Origin: Flavobacteriaceae bacterium
GTDB lineage: Bacteria > Bacteroidota > Bacteroidia > Flavobacteriales > Flavobacteriaceae
DNA length: 10,228 bases
Assembly: GCA_029245825.1 (NCBI GenBank)
Contig: JAQWON010000127.1
Location: 1 to 10,228, forward strand
Direction: 5' to 3'
Below the pieces are notes generated by a model, which was given only the letters and a program-made list of their open reading frames with translations, was not told the DNA's origin and did not search any database. Both the position numbers and the translations under genes were made by a program. Below are positions 1 through 7,058 of this stretch, piece by piece. Position 1 is the stretch's first letter. Each line of letters opens with the position of its first letter.

Positions 1-1
1 A

Positions 2-535
2 AATGCATTAGCTATAATTTTTGATGATTATAAAAAATGTAAAGAAGAATCTATTTTAGTTGGTGTAACAAAAAAATTAAAACAAATAACCTATGGAGGT
101 AGATTAAATAGTATTAAAGACGATCCTTTAAAACCAAATGGAGAAATTCAAGAGGTCAAGTATATTAATGGTAATTTTGTGTTAATTCCGAAAAAGGTAA
201 TTTCAAAAACTGGTTTTTTAAATAAGTATTATAGTCATTCTTTGGCAGATATAGATTTTGGATTGAGATGTCTGAAGAAAGAGGTTGGGGTATATATAAC
301 ATCTGATTTTATTGGTGAGTGTGAACCAAATGAAAAAAAGATTTTGGAGAAAGGAGAAAATATTTTAACAAGGTTTAATAGAATAAATTCTATTAAAAAC
401 TTACCTTTTAGAGAGTATTTTTATTTTAATTTAATACATTTTGGAATATTTAAATCAATAAAATTTACAATTGGCTACATTATATTGATTTTGTTTCCGA
501 GAATATACAAACTATATAAAGTAAAATATGGATAA
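2..535 (+). CDS. Family 2 glycosyltransferase, C-terminal part (5' end outside window)
   Basis: The frame is open from base 2 and ends at TAA 533-535, giving 177 residues with no N-terminus. It shows the second half of a GT-A, family 2 sugar transferase of the kind found in rhamnan and O-antigen clusters. Around residues 35-37 there is a TYGG stretch. Around residues 56-63 the motif NGNFVLIP appears, followed by a GFLNKYYSH stretch and then ADIDFGLR at about 82-89, where the DxD-like acid and following arginine lie in the usual acceptor-side motif. A hydrophobic stretch near the C-terminus (FTIGYIILILF) may attach the enzyme to the membrane. A GTG at 179 could be mistaken for a start, but conserved sequence continues upstream of it in the same frame, so it is an internal valine. 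The last 8 bases overlap gmd. The donor and acceptor sugars cannot be told from sequence. Confidence 0.85.
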   Translation, partial: NALAIIFDDYKKCKEESILVGVTKKLKQITYGGRLNSIKDDPLKPNGEIQEVKYINGNFVLIPKKVISKTGFLNKYYSHSLADIDFGLRCLKKEVGVYITSDFIGECEPNEKKILEKGENILTRFNRINSIKNLPFREYFYFNLIHFGIFKSIKFTIGYIILILFPRIYKLYKVKYG

Positions 536-1649
536 AATTGCTTTAATTACTGGAATAACAGGTCAGGACGGGTCTTACTTAGCAGAATTTTTGTTAAGCA
601 AGGGATATATTGTTCATGGGCTTAAAAGACGAGCTTCTCTTTTTAACACAGATAGAATAGATCATCTATATCAGGATCCTCATTCTAAAAGCAGAAAATT
701 TATACTTCATTATGGAGATATGACTGACTCAACAAACTTAATTCGTTTAATAAAAGAAATCAACCCTCACGAAATATATAATCTTGCAGCAATGAGTCAT
801 GTTGCAGTTTCATTTGAGATACCAGAATATACTGCTAACGCTGATGGATTAGGCACATTGAGACTTCTTGAGGCAATACGGTTTTTAAAACTTGAAAATA
901 AAATTAAAATTTATCAAGCCTCTACATCTGAATTATATGGTAAAGTTCAACAAACTCCTCAATCAGAAACAACTCCTTTTTATCCAAGAAGCCCATATGC
1001 TGTCGCAAAAATTTATGCTTATTGGATAACTGTAAATTATAGGGAGGCATATAATATTTTTGCATGTAATGGAATATTGTTTAATCATGAATCACCTGTT
1101 CGAGGAGAAACTTTTGTCACCAGAAAAATAACCAGAGCTACATCTCGAATTGTTCTTGGGATGCAGGATAAATTGTATCTGGGTAATCTTGATGCTAAAA
1201 GAGATTGGGGACACGCAAAAGATTATGTTAGAGTAATGTGGATGATTTTGCAAGCCAAAGATCCTGAAGACTGGGTAATTGCGACAGGGAAAACAACTTC
1301 AGTAAGAGATTTTGTAAAGATGAGTTTTGATTTTGTTGGGATTACACTGAAATTTGAGGGTGCCGGATTAAATGAAAAGGGATATGTGACTCTTTGTTCT
1401 AACCCCAAGCATCAATTACCTATTGGCAAGGAAGTTGTATCAGTTGATGAAAAGTATTTTAGACCAACTGAAGTTGATTTATTGGTTGGAGACTCATCTA
1501 AGGCAAATTCAAAATTAGGATGGAAACCAAAATATAATCTTAAAAATTTAGTTGATGAAATGATGGATTCAGATTTGAAATTAATGTCAAAAGAGAAACA
1601 TCTAAATGAAAAAGGATTCAACACATCAAATTATCAAAACGAGCTTTAA
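528..1649 (+). CDS. gmd: GDP-mannose 4,6-dehydratase
   Basis: This cytosolic short-chain dehydrogenase/reductase removes water from GDP-D-mannose to give GDP-4-keto-6-deoxy-D-mannose, the common precursor of GDP-fucose, GDP-perosamine and GDP-colitose. The product is 373 residues, full family length. The NADP-binding glycine motif GITGQDG is at 9-15, followed by the family-typical LKRRASLFNTDRIDHLY (32-48) with the arginines used for NADP and tetramer contacts. The active-site segment STSELYG (132-138) supplies Thr133 and Glu135, and Tyr157-x-x-x-Lys161 completes the catalytic set. NHESPVRGETFVTRK (186-200) and DAKRDWGHAKDYV (222-234) are also Gmd hallmarks. Its ATG lies inside the preceding glycosyltransferase gene (8-base overlap, ATGGATAA), which implies translational coupling. 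It is the hub enzyme here: three downstream products, Fcl, the ColD-like enzyme and the Per-like enzyme, plausibly use its product. Confidence 0.97.
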   Translation: MDKIALITGITGQDGSYLAEFLLSKGYIVHGLKRRASLFNTDRIDHLYQDPHSKSRKFILHYGDMTDSTNLIRLIKEINPHEIYNLAAMSHVAVSFEIPEYTANADGLGTLRLLEAIRFLKLENKIKIYQASTSELYGKVQQTPQSETTPFYPRSPYAVAKIYAYWITVNYREAYNIFACNGILFNHESPVRGETFVTRKITRATSRIVLGMQDKLYLGNLDAKRDWGHAKDYVRVMWMILQAKDPEDWVIATGKTTSVRDFVKMSFDFVGITLKFEGAGLNEKGYVTLCSNPKHQLPIGKEVVSVDEKYFRPTEVDLLVGDSSKANSKLGWKPKYNLKNLVDEMMDSDLKLMSKEKHLNEKGFNTSNYQNEL

Positions 1650-2586
1650 TTTGAAGCAAAATTCAAAAATATATATCGCAGGCCATCAAGGAATGGTTGG
1701 CTCAGCATGTTTAAGATTGCTTAAGAGCAAAGGATATAATCAACTTATATATAAAACTAAAAAAGAATTAGATCTTACCAAACAAGATGATGTAGCAGAT
1801 TTTTTTAAAAACGACCCCCCTAAAGCAGTAATTGCAGCTGCAGCTAAAGTTGGGGGAATATGGGCCAACAATGAATATCCATATGATTTTCTAATGAGCA
1901 ATATGTTAATTCAAAATAATCTTATAAAATCCGCACTTGAAAATGATGTTGAAAAATTTATTTTTTTAGGGAGCTCATGCATATATCCAAGAATGGCAAA
2001 TCAACCAATCAAAGAAGAATATTTATTGGAAGGACAATTGGAGGAATCCAATCAATGGTATGCCATTGCCAAAATTTCTGGTGTTAAGTTAATTGAATCA
2101 ATAAGAAGAGTATACAAAAAGGATTATGTTTCGCTTATGCCGACAAACATGTATGGTCCAAATGACAATTATGATTTGGAAAAATCACATGTTTTACCTG
2201 CATTAATAAGAAAGTTTCATGAAGCCAAAGTTAAAAGGGACTTACCTGTTGTTCTTTGGGGGTCGGGTGAGCCTTTAAGGGAATTTTTGCATGTGGATGA
2301 CCTAGCTAGCGCAATTTTCTTTTTGTTAAAATCTAAGACGTATAACAATATTTATAACGTTGGCTCTGGTGAAGAAATATCGATTAAAAACCTTTCTCTT
2401 ATGGTTCAGAAAATTGTTGGCCACAAAGGACCAATAGTTTGGGATGATAGTAAGCCTGACGGAACACCAAGAAAGCTTTTGAATTCTTCAAGATTAAATT
2501 CTCTTGGTTGGAAACATGGGATTAATCTTAAAGATGGAATAAAAAAAACTTACTCAGATTTGGAGAAAAAAAACTTTCGTTTTTGA
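1606..2586 (+). CDS. fcl: GDP-L-fucose synthase (epimerase/reductase)
   Basis: This SDR enzyme epimerises GDP-4-keto-6-deoxymannose at C3 and C5 and reduces C4 with NADPH to give GDP-L-fucose. Numbered from the ATG at 1606 it has 326 residues. The nucleotide-binding GHQGMVG is at 26-32, AAAAKVGGIWANN at 77-89, and SSCIYP at 123-128 gives Ser123 and Cys125. Tyr152-x-x-x-Lys156 and SHVLPAL with His195 complete the catalytic set. These residues sit 16 positions later than the E. coli enzyme's Ser107, Cys109, Tyr136, Lys140 and His179, so the ATG start adds about 15 residues. A TTG at 1651, just after the gmd stop, would give near-standard length. The ATG version overlaps gmd by 44 bases. ColC, the reductase/epimerase of GDP-colitose synthesis, belongs to the same superfamily and a ColD-like gene lies nearby, but the sequence looks like an ordinary fucose synthase. 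Confidence 0.93.
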   Translation: MKKDSTHQIIKTSFNLKQNSKIYIAGHQGMVGSACLRLLKSKGYNQLIYKTKKELDLTKQDDVADFFKNDPPKAVIAAAAKVGGIWANNEYPYDFLMSNMLIQNNLIKSALENDVEKFIFLGSSCIYPRMANQPIKEEYLLEGQLEESNQWYAIAKISGVKLIESIRRVYKKDYVSLMPTNMYGPNDNYDLEKSHVLPALIRKFHEAKVKRDLPVVLWGSGEPLREFLHVDDLASAIFFLLKSKTYNNIYNVGSGEEISIKNLSLMVQKIVGHKGPIVWDDSKPDGTPRKLLNSSRLNSLGWKHGINLKDGIKKTYSDLEKKNFRF

Positions 2587-3707
2587 TGGAGGTAATCTAT
2601 TTCACTAATGTTTTTTCTCATTATCGATATGGTATTTGGAGAATGTTTTTGGGAAACAAAAAAATAAATTTTAAAATATACTATTCGAATAAGGAGATAA
2701 ATGGAATTCAACAGACATCATTAAATAAACTTCAGCCTTCCCAACTCAATAAGTTGGGACATATTAAAAATATATCTCTTTTTGGAAAAGTAATATGGCA
2801 AGTAGGGGTAATAACAAAAGTGATTAGGTCTAGATCTAAAGTTTTTATTTTTTTAGGAGAGATGAATATTTTTTCTACTTGGATTTCGGCAATAATTGCA
2901 AGAATTAGGCGTAAAGATGTGATTTTTTGGGGACATGGGCTTTATGGGAATGAAAATTTTATAAAAAGTTTTTTCAGGATGACCTTTTTAAGGCTTGCAG
3001 GGCATCATTTTCTATATGGAGAACATGCTAAAAATCTGATGATCAGAAAAGGGATTAATAAAAACCGAATACATGTCATATATAACTCTCTTGATCATGA
3101 TAAATTAACTGATATCTATAGAGATAGTCATAATAAAAAGTTTAATTTGTTTAATGTTTTAAAATCATCTAATTATGTAATTTTTTCTGGTAGATTAACT
3201 AAGACTAAAAATTTATCTCTTTTGTTTGATGCAATGAATCATTTTTATAAAAATAAGGTTGAGATAAACTTAATTGTTGTGGGAGAAGGACCTGAAAAAA
3301 ATAATTTGATGAAGAAATATAATAATTTGATAACCTCTAAAATTGTTTATTTTGCTGGTGAAATTTATAATGAAAAAAAATTATGTGATTATATAAGAAA
3401 TGCGAAGTTATTTGTTTCTCCTGGGAACATAGGCTTAGCCAGTATTCACAGTTTGACTTATGGGACACCAGTGTGCACTCACAATGACATTAATTATCAA
3501 ATGCCAGAAGCTGAAATATTAAACAAAAAAAATAGTGTTTTGTTTACAAGAAATGATTTAGAGTCTTTAATTGATGCAATAGAAAGAGGGATTCTATTAA
3601 AAAATAAAGAAGGATTTACAGATAAATGTATTAAATCGGTTTCAGAGAAATATACTCCCAAAGGGCAAAACAAAATTATTACTAGTTATTTAGTTTCTTT
3701 GAAATGA
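2586..3707 (+). CDS. GT4-like (GT-B fold) glycosyltransferase
   Basis: This is a predicted sugar transferase of 373 residues. The ATG shares its A with the fcl stop (TGATG), so it is preferred over an in-frame TTG one codon upstream. The N-terminal half is variable, with FWGHGLYG at 114-121, a typical inner-face motif of polysaccharide GT-B enzymes. The C-terminal Rossmann half has YNSLD (166-170), IFSGRLTKTKNLSLLFDAM (199-217), where the Arg/Lys side chains normally hold the donor diphosphate, and VVGEGPE (231-237). The stretch SPGNIGLASIHSLTYGTPV (278-296) stands where GT4 enzymes carry the EX7E motif. Here both glutamates appear to be replaced, by Asn280 and His288, a variant I believe belongs to a distinct subgroup. 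No signal peptide is seen. Donor and linkage are unknown; GDP-fucose or another GDP-sugar made here would fit the context. An internal 8-bp hairpin lies at 2739-2759. Confidence 0.85.
   Translation: MEVIYFTNVFSHYRYGIWRMFLGNKKINFKIYYSNKEINGIQQTSLNKLQPSQLNKLGHIKNISLFGKVIWQVGVITKVIRSRSKVFIFLGEMNIFSTWISAIIARIRRKDVIFWGHGLYGNENFIKSFFRMTFLRLAGHHFLYGEHAKNLMIRKGINKNRIHVIYNSLDHDKLTDIYRDSHNKKFNLFNVLKSSNYVIFSGRLTKTKNLSLLFDAMNHFYKNKVEINLIVVGEGPEKNNLMKKYNNLITSKIVYFAGEIYNEKKLCDYIRNAKLFVSPGNIGLASIHSLTYGTPVCTHNDINYQMPEAEILNKKNSVLFTRNDLESLIDAIERGILLKNKEGFTDKCIKSVSEKYTPKGQNKIITSYLVSLK
2739..2759 (+). repeat. Small inverted repeat (hairpin) inside a glycosyltransferase gene
   Basis: TCCCAACT at 2739-2746 and AGTTGGGA at 2752-2759 are perfect reverse complements separated by a five-base loop (CAATA). 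It is relatively GC-rich for this AT-rich window and lies early in the first GT4-like gene. It encodes ordinary residues (PSQLNKLG) and no T-run follows, so it is not a terminator. It may be coincidence or a weak RNA structure. Confidence 0.4.
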
Positions 3708-4795
3708 AAGTTGGAATTTTATTTTTAAGTAATCAAAAAATGGGTGGTGTATATCAATATTCCTTATCTTTTATAGACTCTCTATTGAAAAACAAAAATG
3801 TTAAAGAATTAACAGTTTTTACTAATAAAAATGATTTAACTATAAAAAACGTAAAAGTTGTTTTAATTAAAAATTATTCATTGAAATTAATTTTTTCAAT
3901 ATTTTTTGGAGCCATGTCAATTTTTCCAAAACTTTTATTTAAGAAGATTGATTTACTTTTTGCTCCTGCATATTCACCACTATTGTTTTTATCTAAGAGT
4001 CAAATAAATATAACAATTCATGACTTACAAGAAATATATTTCCCAGAAAATTTTAATAAAACAACCTTGTTTTGGAGAAAATTTATGTATCAAAGGATTA
4101 AAAAAATTGTATCAAATATAATTACTGAATCAAGTTATGTTAAAGAAGACATAGCTAGATATTTAAATTTTAATAAGGATAAAATTCACGTAATAGAATC
4201 ACCTCCATATTTTGATAAATGGAATTTAACTTTAAATACTGAAAGAGAATTTAAGAATTATATTAATCAGAATTTTGAATATATTTTTTTCCCTGCTCAA
4301 TTTTGGAAGCACAAAAATCATGAAAGAGTTTTAAAGGCTTTTTCAGAATTTTCAAAAGATTTTAAACTAGTTAAGATGATACTAACTGGAAACAAGAATA
4401 GAGAATATAATTCTATATTAGATCTAATAACTAAATTGAAATTGAGAGATAAGATTATTTTCTTTCATAGAATCCCTCAGAAATTTATGCCGTACTTTTT
4501 TAAAAATTCAGTTTTTACTATTGCACCTACTCTTCATGAGAGTATAAGTATTCCAGTTTTTGAGGCCTTTCAATATCAATCACCTGTTTGCGCATCAGGA
4601 ATATTGGCAATTAAAGATCAGGTTTCGGACTGTGGTCTTTTGTTTAATCCAGAATCTATTGAAGACATTTATAAATGTATGCATAAACTTTACGTTGACC
4701 GAGATCTGAGAGAAAAGCTAAAATTAAAAGGAAAGAAAAGATTAAAATATTTTTCTGTAAGTAGATTTAATAAAAAAATAAACAAAATTTTATGA
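3704..4795 (+). CDS. Glycosyltransferase family 4 (GT-B fold)
   Basis: This is a predicted GT4 sugar transferase of 363 residues. Its ATG overlaps the stop of the previous gene by four bases (ATGA), so the pair is probably translationally coupled. The N-terminal domain begins MKVGILFLSN with the glycine-rich acceptor loop KMGGVYQYS at 12-20, and has TIHDLQE at 104-110, the HD-containing motif common in RfaB/mannosyltransferase-like enzymes. The donor domain has the expected FPAQFWKHKNHERVLKAF segment (196-213) with basic residues for the nucleotide diphosphate, ILTGN (226-230), and a canonical EX7E motif with Glu279 and Glu287 in HESISIPVFEAF. The C-terminus ends in a very basic lysine-rich tail that may contact the membrane surface. 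Donor specificity cannot be assigned; a mannose-, fucose- or rhamnose-type sugar is plausible from the neighbours. Confidence 0.88.
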   Translation: MKVGILFLSNQKMGGVYQYSLSFIDSLLKNKNVKELTVFTNKNDLTIKNVKVVLIKNYSLKLIFSIFFGAMSIFPKLLFKKIDLLFAPAYSPLLFLSKSQINITIHDLQEIYFPENFNKTTLFWRKFMYQRIKKIVSNIITESSYVKEDIARYLNFNKDKIHVIESPPYFDKWNLTLNTEREFKNYINQNFEYIFFPAQFWKHKNHERVLKAFSEFSKDFKLVKMILTGNKNREYNSILDLITKLKLRDKIIFFHRIPQKFMPYFFKNSVFTIAPTLHESISIPVFEAFQYQSPVCASGILAIKDQVSDCGLLFNPESIEDIYKCMHKLYVDRDLREKLKLKGKKRLKYFSVSRFNKKINKIL

Positions 4796-5967
4796 TAAGA
4801 TTAATCAAAAGTACTTTTTATAAAGAGCAAAAGGTAAAAGCTGAATTAATCGAATTTATTACCTCCGCTTCTAAGCTAAGTATGGGGAGCGAGTGTTTTA
4901 AATTTGAAGACAATTTTTCGAAATTTCAAGGTAGAAGATTTACTTGTTTTGTAAATAGTGGATCATCTGCAAACTTATTGCTCTTACAATCACTTTTGAA
5001 CTTAGGGAAAATAAAAAAGGGAGATACAGTTGCTTTTTCATCGTTGACCTGGTCAACAAATGTTATGCCAATTATTCAGTTAGGTTTAAAACCTGTCCCC
5101 ATTGATGTCAGTATTACTAACTTAAATGTCACATCTGAAAATTTAATTTCTAGTTTCAATGAGAATCCTTTCAAAGTTTTTTTTATCACAAATTTACTTG
5201 GGTTTTGCGCAGATTTGGATAAAATAAAACAATTTTGTGATGAAAGAAATGTTATGTTACTAGAAGATAATTGTGAATCTTTAGGATCTGAGTTAAGAAA
5301 TGAAAAATTGGGTAACTTTGGTCTTGCGAGCACTTCATCTTTTTTTGTGGGACATCACCTGTCAACAATTGAAGGAGGAGCAGTATCTACGAATGACGAA
5401 GAATTGTCAAGGATGTTGAAAATAACTAGAGCTCACGGATGGTCTAGAAATATTTCAAATGAAGAAAGAAATGTGTTAGCCAAAAAAAATAAGATAGATT
5501 CATTTTATGATGATTATTCATTTTATGAATTAGGGTTTAATTTTAGGCCAAATGAGATTTCAGGTTTTATAGGGAATCATCAATTGCTATATTTAAGTGA
5601 GATTGTAGATTTAAGAGAAAGAACTTTTAAATTATTTCATCAAGCTTCTTGTCAGAATAAAAACCTCATTACATTAGACGTCAAACATCTTAGTACAATT
5701 TCAAATTTTGCGTTCCCTATGATATTTGAATCTAAATCAGCATTTATTAAATATAGGGATGCTTTTTTAAAAAACAAAGTGGAGATAAGACCTATAGTTG
5801 GTGGCGATATTACCCAGCAACCTTTCTTTAAAAAGACAAATGATAAAAAATATAAAATGAAGAATGCCAATATTATTCATGATAAAGGATTTTATATTCC
5901 AAACAACCCCGAACTAACAAAAGAAGAAATCGAAACCCTTGCTAACTTAATATCAAGCGATATATGA
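4792..5967 (+). CDS. colD: ColD-like GDP-4-keto-6-deoxymannose 3-dehydratase (PLP-dependent, His in place of Lys)
   Basis: This fold-type I PLP/PMP protein of the DegT/DnrJ/EryC1 family has 391 residues and an ATGA overlap with the upstream gene. Aminotransferases of the family bind PLP through a lysine five residues after a conserved serine. Here Ser183 is followed by Phe-Phe-Val-Gly-His188-His189 and STIEGG, so the lysine is a histidine. That is the signature of ColD, which uses PMP and glutamate to remove the C3 hydroxyl of GDP-4-keto-6-deoxymannose on the way to colitose, and Asp159 (LLEDNCES), Ser183 and His188 fall at ColD's own numbering as I recall it. VNSGSSANLL (54-63), TRAHGWSRN (212-220) and GFNFRPNEISGFIG (248-261) also fit the ColD/RfbH branch. 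The C-X57-C-X-C-X7-C iron-sulfur ligands of the related CDP-sugar dehydratase E1 are absent, and the length fits ColD. It sits directly before a perosamine-synthase-like gene. The GDP-sugar substrate is inferred from Gmd in the same operon. Confidence 0.82.
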   Translation: MIRLIKSTFYKEQKVKAELIEFITSASKLSMGSECFKFEDNFSKFQGRRFTCFVNSGSSANLLLLQSLLNLGKIKKGDTVAFSSLTWSTNVMPIIQLGLKPVPIDVSITNLNVTSENLISSFNENPFKVFFITNLLGFCADLDKIKQFCDERNVMLLEDNCESLGSELRNEKLGNFGLASTSSFFVGHHLSTIEGGAVSTNDEELSRMLKITRAHGWSRNISNEERNVLAKKNKIDSFYDDYSFYELGFNFRPNEISGFIGNHQLLYLSEIVDLRERTFKLFHQASCQNKNLITLDVKHLSTISNFAFPMIFESKSAFIKYRDAFLKNKVEIRPIVGGDITQQPFFKKTNDKKYKMKNANIIHDKGFYIPNNPELTKEEIETLANLISSDI

Positions 5968-7058
5968 TTATTCAAATTCAACCATGGATAGACAATTCTG
6001 AATTAGAGGAATTGAAAAAGGTTATAGAATCTACTTATATAACTGAAAATAAAATGACTAAACTTTTTGAAAATATGACCAAAAAGTTAACTAATTCAAA
6101 ATACGCCATATCTGTTGCTAATGGAACCGTTGGATTATATTGTGCTTTAAAATCAATAGATATTGGGATTGGAGATGAAGTAATTGTACCTAACCTCACA
6201 TTTATAGCTTCGTCAAATGCTGTAATTTTAGCTGGTGCAAAGCCAGTTTTTTGTGATATAAAGAAAGAAACACTAACAATTGATGAAAGTAAAATATCAG
6301 CTCTAATAAATAAGAATACAAAAGCAATAATGCCTGTTCATCTTTATGGATTTAGTGCAGAAATGAATGAATAAAAAAAAATTGCATCTAAATATAACCT
6401 TAAAATAATAGAGGATGCTGCTCAAGGAGTAGGTGTAAAATATAAAGGACAGCATGTAGGCCCGATTGGTGACATAGGTGTTTTGTCCTATTATGGGAAC
6501 AAAACTATTACAACAGGCGAGGGAGGAATGATTCTTACCAACAATGAAGAATTTGCAAAAAGATGTTACAGATTAAAAAATCATGGAAGAGATCAAAAAG
6601 GAACTTTTATGCACAATCATATAGGGTTTAATTTTTCTTTTACTGACCTTCAAGCGGCAATAGGTGTTTCTCAAATGAAGAAACTGGACAAAATAATTAA
6701 TAAAAAGCAAGTGATTTTTAACAAATATTTTGATTCTCTTAAAATGATTGATGAATTGAAATTTTATAAAATAAAAGATCAGGAAAAACCAGTATATTGG
6801 TTTAGTTCATTCTATAGCAAAAAAGTAGATGGAATTATAGATTTTTTGAAGAATAAAGGGATACAAACCAGAAGATTTTTCTATCCCCTTCATCTGCAGC
6901 CTTGTTATCAAAAAGAACTCTTAAGTATCAATCCAGATCATTTTAAAGTTTCAGAAGATGTTTATTTTAATAGTTTATCATTGCCTTCATCATATGTTTT
7001 AAAAGAACAAGAACAAGATTTCATTATTAAAAACATCAAATCTTTTTTTAAGTGCTAA
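5964..7058 (+). pseudogene. per: GDP-perosamine-synthase-like aminotransferase, interrupted by one in-frame TAA
   Basis: The intact frame would encode a 364-residue DegT-family aminotransferase, matching perosamine synthases (RfbE/Per), which transfer an amino group from glutamate to C4 of GDP-4-keto-6-deoxymannose. It starts at an ATG overlapping the previous stop (ATGA). SVANGTVGLYCALKS, GDEVIVPNLTFIASSNAV and VHLYGFSAEMNE are followed by TAA at 6372-6374 (codon 137). The same frame then continues with KKIASKYNLKIIEDAAQG, in which Asp151 contacts the PLP ring nitrogen. The PLP lysine is Lys180 in YYGNKTITTGEGG, and FNFSFTDLQAAIGVSQM and RRFFYPLHLQP follow. The two open pieces are 5964-6374 (136 aa, lacking the lysine) and 6375-7058, so neither alone would work. 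There is no frameshift and no other damage. An isoleucine or leucine is normal at the stop position. It may be a real nonsense mutation, readthrough or a consensus error. Confidence 0.85.

Noticed and set aside
179..535. A complete small gene starting at GTG 179
   Set aside because: The frame is open and carries glycosyltransferase-like sequence back to base 2, so this is the tail of a longer gene.
2739..2759. Rho-independent terminator at the internal hairpin
   Set aside because: No T-run follows the stem and it lies early in a coding region.
1223..5870. Minus-strand open frames within gmd and the ColD-like gene (1223-1408, 1412-1624, 5076-5333, 5652-5870)
   Set aside because: They lie opposite well-conserved + strand genes, have no recognisable motifs and are typical reverse-strand shadows.
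4792..5967. CDP-4-keto-6-deoxyglucose 3-dehydratase of the E1/RfbH iron-sulfur type
   Set aside because: The four-cysteine C-X57-C-X-C-X7-C iron-sulfur pattern is absent, the length fits ColD rather than the longer E1, and the operon supplies a GDP-sugar rather than a CDP-sugar.
6483..7058. A separate gene starting at TTG 6483 after the aminotransferase stop
   Set aside because: Conserved aminotransferase sequence (IIEDAAQG and onward) continues in the same frame between 6375 and 6482, so this is the second half of one interrupted gene.
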